Notes: generated by a model not told the origin, from the letters alone. Numbered from the stretch's first letter, positions 43,805 through 53,194 are shown. The stretch: 64,000 nucleotides of DNA from an uncultured Draconibacterium sp. (GCF_963677575.1 NZ_OY782038.1:5229001-5293000); one strand, 5' to 3'. Numbers and translations are program-made.

Positions 43805-44559
43805 AATGTCTGTATTTTAGATGGAGCAAGAATTGGCAATAATTGTCATATTCATTCAGGAGTGGTTTTGGCAGGTGTGCCACAAGATTTGAAATATAAA
43901 GGAGAATACACCACTTTAGAAATTGGCAATTGGAACATTATAAGAGAATCCGTAACTATAAACAAGGGAACAGTTGCCCGGCAGGTTACTAAAATCGGAA
44001 ACAATAATCTTATCATGGCGAATGCTCATATTGGTCATGATTGTAAAATTGGTAACAATTGTATTATTGGATTCGGAGTTGGAGTGGCTGGTGAAGTTAT
44101 AGTTGAAGATTTTGTAAACATCAGCGGTTTAACAGGAATTCACCAGTTTTCACGAATTGGAGAGCATTGTATGGTTGCAGGCTTAAGTAAGGTTGGTAAA
44201 GATATACCTCCTTATATTGTTGCAGCCAGGGAACCACTTTCTTACGCAGGAATTAATGTTGTTGGCTTAACGCGAAAAGGTTTTGAACAAACAAAACTTA
44301 AGGAGTTGAAGGCGGTTTACAGAATCATTTTTCAGGAAAAAAGAAATATTTCTTATGCCGTTAATTTTATCGAAAGTAACTTTAAACAAACCATTGAAAG
44401 AGACAAAATCTTAGAATTTATTACTCGCTCTAAAAGAGGAATAATAAAAGGGTATTTCGAATAAATGAGATCACATCAGAATTTACTCACCAAAAAAACA
44501 GCTAAATTCTGTAAAGGAGTAGCTTTTATACGCTAAGCGCCTTTCAAAAATGAGACGAA

Positions 44560-45279
44560 TTATTCAAAAAGTCTGCGAGCTTCCTCCAATTGCGCCGGCT
44601 TCCCTACATCCATCCACAATTCAGAAGTGTCGAAATAGCCTTTTATATTTCTTGTTTTCGCCAGTTCGAGGTAAACCTGCACGATTGAAAAACGATCTTG
44701 GTTGGGCATGTAATCAAAAACCGGTGGCTCTACAATATGAATTCCGCTAAAAGCCATTTCTGTGGCTTCCTCGAAATTTTCAGGCCGCGATATTTTTGTT
44801 TCGCCCGTTTTTTTATTGATCCAACCAACCAGGTTGTGCTCTGAATCGAATTTAAAGTAACGCTGAGTTTCGCGCTGACGAACAACTAATGTACCAATAG
44901 CATTCGTTTTTGCATGCAGCGCAAATAAATCCTGAAGGTTGATATTGCTCAGAATATCTACATTATAAATAAGTATCGGCTCGTCGGGCGAAAAAAGGTG
45001 TGATGCAAATTTTAATCCGCCGCCTGTTTCCAATAGTTTGTCGCTTTCGTCGGAGATAAGAACAGGAATGCCCCAGTTTTTACTATTTATAAAATCGATT
45101 ATTTGTGGAGCAAAATGATGAACGTTAACCACTATTCTTGTGGCTCCTTCAACACTCAGTTTTTCAATGGTGCGCTGTAGCAACGGTTTCCCGCCAACAT
45201 CAACCAAAGCTTTTGGTTTATCTGCCGTTTCGTCTTTTAAACGGGTGCCCAAACCGGCGGCGAAAATCATTGCTTGCAT
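44560..45279 (-). CDS. Sugar-1-phosphate nucleotidyltransferase
   Basis: A 239-residue nucleotidyltransferase with the signature IFAAGLGTRLKDETADKPKAL and GGKPLL, followed by LISDESDKLLETGGG and YNVDILSNI (metal site). The short length and the substrate-pocket pattern fit MurNAc-1-phosphate uridylyltransferase (MurU) or a mannose-1-phosphate guanylyltransferase-like enzyme. A role in peptidoglycan recycling or surface sugar synthesis is inferred; there is no neighbouring sugar gene other than the disrupted lpxA-like gene. Confidence 0.87.
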   Translation of the reverse strand: MQAMIFAAGLGTRLKDETADKPKALVDVGGKPLLQRTIEKLSVEGATRIVVNVHHFAPQIIDFINSKNWGIPVLISDESDKLLETGGGLKFASHLFSPDEPILIYNVDILSNINLQDLFALHAKTNAIGTLVVRQRETQRYFKFDSEHNLVGWINKKTGETKISRPENFEEATEMAFSGIHIVEPPVFDYMPNQDRFSIVQVYLELAKTRNIKGYFDTSELWMDVGKPAQLEEARRLFE

Positions 45280-45324
45280 AACAACAGACTGTTAGATTAT
45301 TAGATATGAGTATCGAGACCTGTT

Positions 45325-45340
45325 CCTCCCCAAGGGGAGG
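45325..45340. repeat. CCTCCCCAAGGGGAGG palindrome
   Basis: A perfect 16-base palindrome in the gap between the nucleotidyltransferase and DUF4293 genes, followed by TTAGGAGGGGC. It belongs to the same GC-rich hairpin class as 41632-41682. It may act as a terminator for the DUF4293 gene (stop at 45353) on the minus strand. Confidence 0.5.
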
Positions 45341-45352
45341 TTAGGAGGGGCT

Positions 45353-45796
45353 TTATCTTATTCGATCCAAACTTCTTACCAAAGCTTCATCTTTCCCGAT
45401 GGCGCGTATTGCCAGCCAGTCCAAAATAACGGATGCAATTGGCAGGGCAACAGCAACTTTAAAGGCCACTTTCACTTCCTCGAAACTGGCGTAAGTGAAA
45501 TAAAAGAACAGTCCGAAGAGTCCCAGCATCAGTAGCATGGAGAAACCAAGAATCCGAATTTGAAGAATCCGTTTTTTGTATAAAAACAGTGCCACAAGAT
45601 GAAGTACTGCAATAATGCCGATCAGAATCATTAGCGGCAATCCGCTAAACAGTAACTCTTCGTCTTTAAAAATTCCAAAGGCATTGAAAATATGCAGTTG
45701 ATCGTTAACGATGATATCTGCAAATTTCTGGAGGTATAACGAACCGATCAACATGCCGGCCGCGAGTATAAACAAGGTCTGAATTCTTTGAATCAT
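45353..45796 (-). CDS. DUF4293 family membrane protein
   Basis: A 147-residue four-helix membrane protein of the Bacteroidota DUF4293 family. The N-terminal MIQRIQTLFILAAGMLIGS pattern is diagnostic; further helices lie at about 52-74, 83-106 and 113-133. The C-terminal RAIGKDEALVRSLDRIR is the usual ending. Function unknown. Confidence 0.88.
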   Translation of the reverse strand: MIQRIQTLFILAAGMLIGSLYLQKFADIIVNDQLHIFNAFGIFKDEELLFSGLPLMILIGIIAVLHLVALFLYKKRILQIRILGFSMLLMLGLFGLFFYFTYASFEEVKVAFKVAVALPIASVILDWLAIRAIGKDEALVRSLDRIR

Positions 45797-45977
45797 TGTC
45801 GTAAATTTTCAGCAAAAATAGCCAATCAAAGTATTTCTCAAAACCAAATTGGTCGAGCGTGCTTAAAAATCATCAGGAAAGCTTAATTTTGATAGGAAAA
45901 AACTATGAAAGCAGGTAAACAATAAAAAAACTGCATTGTTTCTTCAATATCATATAAAAGTTAATTAAAAATCAACT

Positions 45978-48713
45978 ATGGATAAATTTTCGTCTGTGGG
46001 AAACCAGGAACTCGAGGCGATTGAGAACCTATACCAGTCTTATCTTGAAGATCCGGAATCGGTAGATAAGAGCTGGCAACAGTTTTTTTCGGGTTTTGAA
46101 CTGGCCCAAAAGCAATACCCTGAGAAACCGTCGGGGATTAAACTTGATAATATCGATAAAGAATTTGCCATTTTAAATCTCATTCATGGCTATCGTCAGC
46201 GTGGACATCTGTTCACCAAAACCAATCCCGTTCGTGCGCGTCGTACATACTCACCAACGCTCGATATCGAGAATTTCGGTTTGGAAAAAGCCGACCTGGA
46301 AAAGACATTTCAGGCCGGTAACGAAATTGGAATTGGTGCAGCAAAACTAAAAGACATTATTGCGCATCTTGAGGCCACTTATTGTCGGTCGATTGGTGTT
46401 GAGTATGTTTATATGCGGCATCCTGAGGTAATACAATGGTTGCGCGAGCGAATGGAAAGTACCCAAAACTCGGAAGAGTACACCGAAGAAAAGCGGAAAC
46501 ACTTTTTCTATCATTTGAAACTGGCGGTTGGATTCGAAAATTTTATCCACAAAAAGTTTGTTGGGCAAAAACGATTTTCGCTTGAAGGAGCGGAAGCAAT
46601 AATACCGGCACTCGATGCCGTTATTGAGCGCGGAGCAGAACTGGGCATGGAAGAATTTATTCTGGGAATGGCGCACCGCGGACGTTTGAATATTTTGGCA
46701 AATATCCTGGAAAAACCCTATCAAAATATTTTTAAAGAGTTTTACGGAACCGAGTACGAAGATGATATTGCGCAGGGAGATGTAAAATATCACCTCGGTT
46801 ACGAGAATGAAGTGGTAACCGATTTCGGAAAAAAAGTAAAATTGAAACTGGTTCCCAACCCATCGCATTTAGAAACCGTTGCTCCAATTGTTGAGGGTAT
46901 GGTTCGTTCTCAGATAGAATACGAATACCAGCGCGATTACAGCAAAGCGGCTGCCATTGTAATTCATGGCGATGCGGCTATTGCAACGCAGGGAGTGGTT
47001 TACGAAACGGTTCAAATGGCGCAGTTGCCGGGGTATAAAACCGGAGGAACAATCCATTTGGTAATCAACAACCAGGTTGGATTTACAACGCCATATCTCG
47101 AGGCACGATCGAGTACGTATTGTACCGACGTGGCCAAAGTAACGCGTTCGCCCGTGTTCCATGTAAATGGCGACGATGTGGAGGCGCTGATCTGGACGAT
47201 AAAACTGGCTATGGAATTCCGACAGAAGTTTAATTCTGATGTGTTTATCGATATTCTGTGTTACCGGAAATACGGACACAACGAAGGTGATGAACCGCGT
47301 TTTACACAGCCTATGTTGTATAAAGCCATTTCGAAACATAAAAATCCGCGCGATATTTATGCCGATCGGTTGAATGAACTGGGAATTATGCCCCACGAAG
47401 AATCGCGGGAGAAAGTTCGGGAGTTCGACCAGTTTTTGGAAGGCAAATACAAGGAATCGGAGAAAATCGAAAAATTACAAATTCGTAAATTCCTTGTAAA
47501 AGAGTACGAACAATACGAAATGCCTTCGAAAGCCAACTTTAATGAGCCGGTAGAAACAGGCGTTGGAGAGGAAATAATCAGAAATGTAGCTGAAAAGATT
47601 TATACGTTACCCACTGATCTTCCATTCTTCAAAAAGGTAAATCGAATTATTTCCGACCGGAAAATGATGATTCATGATAACCGGCTGGATTGGGCAATGG
47701 GAGAGTTGCTGGCATACGGAACGTTGGTTGCCGAAGGTCATCCGGTGCGTTTAAGCGGACAGGATACCGAGCGCGGAACCTTTGCTCACCGTCATGCGGC
47801 TTTTGTTATTGAAGGTACGGAAGATAAATATTTCCCGCTGAAACATGTGTCGGAAGATCAGGCGCGTTTTAAAGTTTACAATTCGCCATTGTCGGAATAT
47901 GCCGTAATGGGATTTGAATACGGTTATGCATTGTCGGAGCCTAACGGACTGACCATTTGGGAAGCCCAGTTTGGTGATTTCCATAACGTGGCGCAGGTGA
48001 TAATCGATCAGTACATCACTTCAGCTTTCGAAAAATGGGGATTGATGAATAATCTGACCTTGTTGTTACCTCATGGTTTTGAGGGGCAGGGACCGGAACA
48101 CTCGTCGGCACGACTCGAACGTTTCCTTGAGCTTTCTGCAAATAATAACATTCAGGTGGTAATGCCAAGTACGCCGGCCAATATGTTCCACTTGTTACGC
48201 CGCCAGGTGAAAATGAAAATGCGTTTGCCGCTTGTGGTGTTCACACCGAAGAGTTTGTTGCGTCACCCAATGGTGCAATCAACCATCGAAGATTTGGCAG
48301 AAGGACATTTTAATGAAATTATCGACGATCCGGTTGCAGAACCAGATTTGGTTGAAAAGGTTGTATTTGTTTCTGGTCGTTTGTATTACGATCTGGCAAA
48401 ATACAAAACCGAGCACGGAATTTCGAATACGGCAATTGTGCGTTTGGAGCAAATTTACCCGATTCCAAATAAGCAGATCAATGAAATATTGAGTAAATAT
48501 TCAAAATCGACCGAGTTGATTTGGGCACAGGATGAACCTCAAAATATGGGTGCCTGGCCGTTTATCAATCGCAAGTTAGATTGCCTTGGATTTAATGTTG
48601 TTGCCCGCCCGGAAAGTGCCAGCCCAGCTGTTGGACTGATGGAAAAACACAAAAAGGGCCTCGACCAGATTCTGGAGTCTGTTTTTAAACAAAAAGAAGT
48701 TGTAGCGTCATAA
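45978..48713 (+). CDS. sucA: 2-oxoglutarate dehydrogenase E1 component
   Basis: E1 decarboxylates 2-oxoglutarate with thiamine diphosphate in the citric acid cycle. The 911-residue protein has the N-terminal region with SSVGNQELEAIENLYQSYLEDPESVD (in parts), the ThDP motif with GDAAIATQGVVYETVQMAQL, HAAFVIEG, and a transketolase-like C-terminal domain with GFEYGYAL, SEPNGLTIWEAQFGDF and LPHGFEGQGPEHSSARLERF. It is followed by sucB 11 bases later, so the pair is an operon. Confidence 0.97.
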   Translation: MDKFSSVGNQELEAIENLYQSYLEDPESVDKSWQQFFSGFELAQKQYPEKPSGIKLDNIDKEFAILNLIHGYRQRGHLFTKTNPVRARRTYSPTLDIENFGLEKADLEKTFQAGNEIGIGAAKLKDIIAHLEATYCRSIGVEYVYMRHPEVIQWLRERMESTQNSEEYTEEKRKHFFYHLKLAVGFENFIHKKFVGQKRFSLEGAEAIIPALDAVIERGAELGMEEFILGMAHRGRLNILANILEKPYQNIFKEFYGTEYEDDIAQGDVKYHLGYENEVVTDFGKKVKLKLVPNPSHLETVAPIVEGMVRSQIEYEYQRDYSKAAAIVIHGDAAIATQGVVYETVQMAQLPGYKTGGTIHLVINNQVGFTTPYLEARSSTYCTDVAKVTRSPVFHVNGDDVEALIWTIKLAMEFRQKFNSDVFIDILCYRKYGHNEGDEPRFTQPMLYKAISKHKNPRDIYADRLNELGIMPHEESREKVREFDQFLEGKYKESEKIEKLQIRKFLVKEYEQYEMPSKANFNEPVETGVGEEIIRNVAEKIYTLPTDLPFFKKVNRIISDRKMMIHDNRLDWAMGELLAYGTLVAEGHPVRLSGQDTERGTFAHRHAAFVIEGTEDKYFPLKHVSEDQARFKVYNSPLSEYAVMGFEYGYALSEPNGLTIWEAQFGDFHNVAQVIIDQYITSAFEKWGLMNNLTLLLPHGFEGQGPEHSSARLERFLELSANNNIQVVMPSTPANMFHLLRRQVKMKMRLPLVVFTPKSLLRHPMVQSTIEDLAEGHFNEIIDDPVAEPDLVEKVVFVSGRLYYDLAKYKTEHGISNTAIVRLEQIYPIPNKQINEILSKYSKSTELIWAQDEPQNMGAWPFINRKLDCLGFNVVARPESASPAVGLMEKHKKGLDQILESVFKQKEVVAS

Positions 48714-48724
48714 AAAACCAAAAT

Positions 48725-49993
48725 ATGATTATTGAAATCAAAGTTCCCAGTCCGGGAGAATCCATAACCGAAGTTGAAATTGGCAGTTGGCTTGTTGAAG
48801 ATGGAGCCCTTGTTGCCAAAGATCAGGAAATTGCAGAAGTGGAATCGGACAAAGCCACACTGACCATTGTAGCCAGCGAAGGCGGTAAAATAGAGATTAA
48901 GTCGGAAGAAGGAGAAGCAGTAGAAGTTGGAGCTGTTGTTTGTACTATCGATACAAGCGTGGAAGCACCGGCAGCAGAAAGTGGTCAGTCTCAGTCTCAG
49001 TCAACAGAGAAGGAACCAGTATCCGACATTAAGGATCAAGAATCAAGGATCAAAGATCCAGTATCTAGTAACCAGTATCCAGTATCCAGCACTGAGAATG
49101 ACAAAGTAAAAGTTACATCGGTGGCTAAGGAAATGATGAAAGATCATGGCCTTTCTGTTGACGATGTGATTAATGGCCTGAAACGGTTAGGCAAAAAAGA
49201 GGTGGAAGCTGTGGTAAATGCACCACAAGCAGCAGCTGCCGCCATACCGCAGAAAGAGGCTACACGCGACGAAGAACGTCAGCGAATGTCGAGTCTGAGA
49301 AGAAAGTTAAGTGCACGCCTTGTTTCGGTGAAAAACGAAACGGCAATGCTTACTACTTTTAACGAGATTGACATGAGCTACGTAATGGATATGCGTAAAA
49401 AACACCAGCAGAAATTTGTGGATACACACGGATTCAAAGTTGGTTTTATGTCGTTTTTTACCAAGGCCGTTGCAACTGCCATGGATTTTCATCCGATGGT
49501 GAATGCACAGATTGATGGCGATGAAATTGTAATGCCTCAGTTTGTTGACGTGGGAATTGCGGTATCAACACCAAAAGGGTTGATGGTACCGATTGTGCGC
49601 AATGCTGAAAGTAAAACGATTCCGGCAATTGAGCTTGAAATTAAAGAACTGGCAGCAAAGGCCCGTAACAAAAAGATTTCGGTGGAAGAACTGACTGGCG
49701 GAACATTTACCATTACTAATGGTGGAGTTTTCGGATCGCTGCTTTCAACACCAATCCTTAACCCGCCGCAATCCGGGATTTTAGGTATGCACAATATTGT
49801 TGAGCGTCCGGTGGCTGTAAACGGCCAGGTGGTAATTCGCCCAATGATGTATGTTGCCTTGTCGTACGACCACCGTATTATCGACGGTAAAGACTCGGTT
49901 GGTTTCCTTGTGAAACTGAAAGAATTACTTGAAAATCCGGAGCTGTTATTCACCGGAGGTAAAGATGCCGGAGAGTTGATGCTGGGAATTTAG
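48725..49993 (+). CDS. sucB: Dihydrolipoyl succinyltransferase E2 component
   Basis: E2 transfers succinyl from E1 to CoA. A lipoyl domain (1-80) has the lipoyl Lys in EVESDKATLT. The linker from about 85 to 135 is low-complexity and rich in Gln/Ser/Asp, encoded by short-period repeats (49013-49095). The E3/E1-binding domain follows (VTSVAKEMMKDHGL), then the catalytic domain with the active-site His in SYDHRIIDGKDSV and GTFTITNGGVFGS. The stop is followed by a pair of inverted GCAAAGGCGC repeats that could terminate transcription. Confidence 0.96.
   Translation: MIIEIKVPSPGESITEVEIGSWLVEDGALVAKDQEIAEVESDKATLTIVASEGGKIEIKSEEGEAVEVGAVVCTIDTSVEAPAAESGQSQSQSTEKEPVSDIKDQESRIKDPVSSNQYPVSSTENDKVKVTSVAKEMMKDHGLSVDDVINGLKRLGKKEVEAVVNAPQAAAAAIPQKEATRDEERQRMSSLRRKLSARLVSVKNETAMLTTFNEIDMSYVMDMRKKHQQKFVDTHGFKVGFMSFFTKAVATAMDFHPMVNAQIDGDEIVMPQFVDVGIAVSTPKGLMVPIVRNAESKTIPAIELEIKELAAKARNKKISVEELTGGTFTITNGGVFGSLLSTPILNPPQSGILGMHNIVERPVAVNGQVVIRPMMYVALSYDHRIIDGKDSVGFLVKLKELLENPELLFTGGKDAGELMLGI
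49013..49095 (+). repeat. Short-period repeat inside the sucB linker
   Basis: This part of sucB is built of repeated words: GGATCAAGAATC, AAGGATCAAAGATCCAG and CCAGTATCCAGTATCCAGC, which recall intergenic tandem words seen in Bacteroidota genomes. It encodes the disordered linker between the lipoyl and binding domains, where the sequence is tolerated. Confidence 0.45.
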
Positions 49994-50004
49994 TTGCTTA
50001 TTTT

Positions 50005-50135
50005 AACCGCAAAGGCGCGAAGGCGCAAAGCGAAAAAAAAGATCTGATCTGTTTCATACATATTGTACAGACCGGATTTATTTTTTAAAGGGGCATTGAT
50101 TTGATAATTCTTCGCGCCTCTGCGCCTTTGCGGTT
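50005..50135. repeat. Inverted pair of GCAAAGGCGC-type repeats
   Basis: The left copy (50005-50032) reads AACCGCAAAGGCGCGAAGGC and continues CAAAGCG. The right copy (50111-50135) is in the opposite orientation with TTCGCGCCTCTGCGCCTTTG. They sit between convergent sucB and a small lipoprotein gene and could form a bidirectional stem. Confidence 0.55.
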
Positions 50136-50144
50136 AATTTCTCT

Positions 50145-50585
50145 CTAATTCTGCGGAGGCATTCCTGGTTGCCCCTGGCCTCTTCTTGCTCTTCTTTCTT
50201 CCTGCATCACCAGGTATTTCTCCCATTGCTCTTCCGAAAGAACTTCTTTCATTTTATTGTCTTGTTCTTCGCGTACTTTTTGCATTTGCTCGCGCATTCC
50301 CTCAAATCCTGCACCGCTGTTTTGCATTTCTTCGCGCATAGCAGCCATATTCTCAAAATTCTCTTCCATAATTTCGCGAATCTGATCTTCCTGCTTTTTA
50401 CTTAAATCCAGCGTTTCGTTCATGTCTTCAATCTGGCGGTCTACCATCGCTTCTGGATCAAAATTTCCGGGGCCCATTCCGCCGCCGCGGCCAAAGGGCA
50501 TTTGTTGCGAGTTGTTACTACTGTTGTTACACGAAATTGCCAGTGCACTTACCAGCACCATTACTAAAAATACTGTTCGTTTCAT
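50145..50585 (-). CDS. Small lipoprotein with Spy/CpxP-like helical region
   Basis: A 146-residue predicted lipoprotein. The signal peptide ends with ALAISC (Cys about residue 19). A Gly/Met-rich stretch (PFGRGGGMGPGNFDPEAM) is followed by a charged helical region with EDMNETLDLSKKQEDQIREI and LSEEQWEKYL; the LTxxQ-type pairs and helices resemble Spy/CpxP-type periplasmic chaperones and DUF4890-like proteins. Function is a guess from pattern. It converges with sucB. Confidence 0.7.
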   Translation of the reverse strand: MKRTVFLVMVLVSALAISCNNSSNNSQQMPFGRGGGMGPGNFDPEAMVDRQIEDMNETLDLSKKQEDQIREIMEENFENMAAMREEMQNSGAGFEGMREQMQKVREEQDNKMKEVLSEEQWEKYLVMQEERRARRGQGQPGMPPQN

Positions 50586-50780
50586 CTTGGTTTTAATTAA
50601 TGTTATTTAATTAGTCGTTTTTAATTTCTAATTGAGTTAGATGGTTGTTGTGAGAGAAAGTTTAAAATGAACCGAATATATTTTGGAGCAGGTTTGGCTA
50701 GTCTGCCTGGCTTATCTTAATTGTTCAAAAAATCTCCCAAATTCTATTCAATATCATCAAAAGGCTGAATTAAAATGTAT

Positions 50781-50788
50781 TACCTTTG
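50781..50788 (+). promoter_or_regulatory. Candidate glyA -7 element
   Basis: TACCTTTG fits TAnnTTTG and lies 29 bases before the glyA ATG at 50818. No strong TTTG stands 19-20 bases upstream. Confidence 0.4.
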
Positions 50789-50817
50789 GGCTTTCAAAAA
50801 TTTAATTCAGTTACAAG

Positions 50818-52098
50818 ATGAAGAGAGATACTTTGGTTTTCGATATCATTAAGAAAGAACACGAACGTCAGTTGGGCGGAATTGAGCTGATTGCTTCTGA
50901 GAACTTTGTAAGCGAGCAGGTTATGGAGGCAATGGGTTCGGTAATGACCAACAAGTACGCTGAAGGTTATCCCGGAAAAAGATATTATGGCGGCTGTCAG
51001 TTTGTAGACATGACCGAGCAACTGGCTATCGACCGTATTAAAGAATTGTACGGCGCTGAATGGGCCAATGTTCAGCCGCACTCGGGCGCGCAGGCAAATG
51101 CTGCTGTGTTGAGTGTTATTCTTAAGCCGGGCGATACATTCCTCGGACTCGACCTTTCGCATGGTGGTCACCTTTCGCATGGTTCGCATGTAAACTCATC
51201 GGGTATTCTTTACAATCCGGTAGCCTACAAGGTAAAAGAAGATACCGGAATGGTTGATTACGATGAAATGGAAGCGCTGGCTATCGAGCACAAACCAAAG
51301 TTGATCATCGGTGGAGCATCGGCATACAGCCGCGAGTGGGATTACAAACGCATGCGCGAAATTGCTGATAAAGTTGGTGCATTGTTTATGGTTGATATGG
51401 CTCATCCAGCAGGTTTAATTGCTGCGGGTTTGCTTGACAATCCTGTAAAATATGCTCACGTTGTAACATCTACAACACATAAAACACTTCGCGGACCTCG
51501 CGGTGGTATCATCCTGATGGGTGAAGATTTTGAAAACCCATGGGGAATTACAACTCCGAAAGGTGTGGTTCGTAAAATGTCTTCATTGTTGGACTCGGCT
51601 GTATTTCCGGGTCAGCAAGGTGGACCGCTTGAGCATGTAATTGCTGCAAAAGCTGTTGCATTTGGCGAGGCTTTGGAACCAGAATACAAAGAATACCAGG
51701 CGCAGGTGAAAAAGAATGCCGCTGTTATGGCGCAGGCTTTTGTTGATCTGGGTTATAAAGTTATTTCAGGTGGTACCGACAACCACTCAATGCTGATTGA
51801 CTTGCGTACAAAGTACCCCGAGGTTACAGGTAAGTTGGTAGAAAATACTATTGTTAATGCCGAAATCACCATCAACAAAAACATGGTTCCTTTTGATAGC
51901 CGTTCTCCTTTCCAAACTTCAGGATTGCGTGTAGGTACACCAGCTATTACAACACGTGGAGTAAAAGAAGACTTGATGCCTGAGATCGTTCAGCTGATCG
52001 ACGACTCGATTGCAAACATTCACGACGAAGCATACATTAAAGCAGTTGGCGAAAAAGTACATCAACTAATGAAAGACTTCCCGCTGTTTGCTTACTAG
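50818..52098 (+). CDS. glyA: Serine hydroxymethyltransferase
   Basis: GlyA interconverts serine and glycine with tetrahydrofolate. The 426-residue protein has IELIASENFVS near the N-terminus, NVQPHSGAQANAAV, DMAHPAGLIAAG and the PLP lysine in TSTTHKTLRGPRGG. The C-terminal GLRVGTPAITTRGVKE is typical. A good terminator follows at 52157-52195. Confidence 0.98.
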   Translation: MKRDTLVFDIIKKEHERQLGGIELIASENFVSEQVMEAMGSVMTNKYAEGYPGKRYYGGCQFVDMTEQLAIDRIKELYGAEWANVQPHSGAQANAAVLSVILKPGDTFLGLDLSHGGHLSHGSHVNSSGILYNPVAYKVKEDTGMVDYDEMEALAIEHKPKLIIGGASAYSREWDYKRMREIADKVGALFMVDMAHPAGLIAAGLLDNPVKYAHVVTSTTHKTLRGPRGGIILMGEDFENPWGITTPKGVVRKMSSLLDSAVFPGQQGGPLEHVIAAKAVAFGEALEPEYKEYQAQVKKNAAVMAQAFVDLGYKVISGGTDNHSMLIDLRTKYPEVTGKLVENTIVNAEITINKNMVPFDSRSPFQTSGLRVGTPAITTRGVKEDLMPEIVQLIDDSIANIHDEAYIKAVGEKVHQLMKDFPLFAY

Positions 52099-52156
52099 GT
52101 CGAAGTTCAAAGTTTATAGTTCAGTGTTTAAAGAGGAATGCTGAAAAGACATAAAA

Positions 52157-52195
52157 TTAACCCGGAAGGTAAGCTTAACTTTCCGGGTTTTTCTT
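52157..52195 (+). terminator. Terminator after glyA
   Basis: AACCCGGAA (52159-52167) pairs with TTCCGGGTT (52181-52189) around a 13-base loop and is followed by a T-rich tail (TTTTCTTTACTT). Confidence 0.75.
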
Positions 52196-52318
52196 TACTT
52201 TGAACTGAGCGAAGATGAGGACTGAAGAGGTGAAGGATTAAAGCATCAAAGCATCAATAAATTTTAAGATTGTTGAATTGTACATGCAACTCTGAACTCA
52301 AAACTAAAAGAACTACGA

Positions 52319-53073
52319 ATGGAATGGTACATGATATTGGCACTCGTTGGAACCGGAATTGCCGCCGGATTTATTAATACCACTGCAGGAGGTGGATCCA
52401 TGTTAACGATCCCTCTGTTGATGTTTATCGGTCTGCCCGCGAACATTGCCAATGGCACTAATCGCATCGCCATTTTACTGCAAAATGTTATTGCAGTAAA
52501 AACTTTCAAACAAAAACGCGTACTTGATTTTACGAAGGATTACAGGCTGGCAATTCCTGCCATTGTCGGATCAATTATCGGTGCATTGTTTGCCGTTGAA
52601 ATTGATGTCAACCTCCTTAAAAATATCATCGCCGGACTAATGGTGGTTTTATTGTTGTTAGTGGTATTAAAACCTGAAGTCTGGATTACTGATCAGATTG
52701 GGAAGGTTGATCCAAACCATCGCCGCTGCAATACATTATTTTCTTTGGAATAGGTTTATTCGGTGGATTTATTCAGATGGGAGCAGGCTTTTTTTTACTG
52801 GCCGGTTTGGTTTTGGGGTGTGGGCATAACCTTGTGCGCGCCAATGCCATAAAGGTTTTTATTGTGCTTATCTACACGGTGTTTTCACTCGGAATATTTA
52901 TTTATAATAAACAAGTTGATATAGTTGCGGGTTTAATACTGGCTGCCGGCAACATGTTCGGTGCATGGTTGGGGGCCAACTTTACGGTAAGAGGAGGTGC
53001 AAAATATGTTCGTTATGTGCTGATCCTGTCGATGGTAATTGTGATTCTGAATTTGTTTGGAGTGTTTGGTTAA
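52319..53073 (+). pseudogene. Frameshifted TauE/SafE-family permease
   Basis: Two frames together make one TSUP-type sulfite exporter of about 251 residues. The first (52319-52753, 144 residues) has GIAAGFINTTAGGGSMLTIPLLMFIGLPANIANGTNR (in parts). The second continues with PSPLQYIIFFGIGLFGGFIQMGAGFF through to NLFGVFG at 53073. The shift is in CCAAACC at 52714-52716, where a fourth A would restore D-P-K-P-S-P. It may be a true pseudogene or an assembly error in a homopolymer. The substrate is likely a sulfonate or sulfite-type anion. Confidence 0.85.
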
Positions 53074-53100
53074 GAAAGCTACGAGTAGAAGGCTCCTTTT

Positions 53101-53180
53101 GGAAAAAGAATTTCTCCACCTTTAGGGGGAGTACGGTTTTAGCCGGGAGGGGAGAACCCCTAAATCTCCTAAAGGGCACT
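53101..53180. repeat. GC-rich hairpin-type repeat
   Basis: The gap before the CobW-like gene contains CTCCACCTTTAGGGGGAG (53123-53140), and later CCCCTAAATCTCCTAAAGGG. It belongs to the CTTTAGGG/AAAGGGAG class seen at 41632-41682. Confidence 0.4.
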
Positions 53181-53194
53181 TGTATAAAAAGAAA

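Larger units (their letters stand above)
42812..44464 (+). pseudogene. lpxA-like acyltransferase gene split by an IS5-family element
   Basis: Residues 1-35 (MISKRAKIGKNVVIGNYSTI ...) are encoded at 42812-42916, and residues from about 36 on at 43808-44464 (VCILDGARIGNNCHIHSGVVLAG in part, then HDCKIGNNCIIGFGVGV and many hexapeptide repeats). Excising the insert with one copy of the AAT duplication gives an in-frame 253-residue protein, near the usual LpxA length, with LpxA-type HQFSRIGEHCMVAG (in part) and a C-terminal helical domain. LpxA catalyses the first acyl transfer of lipid A synthesis. An essential lpxA must exist elsewhere or this is a paralogue; either way this copy is disrupted. 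Confidence 0.9.

Noticed and set aside
46347..47396. Two long minus-strand frames inside sucA
   Set aside because: They lie on the antisense strand of an intact and highly conserved gene.
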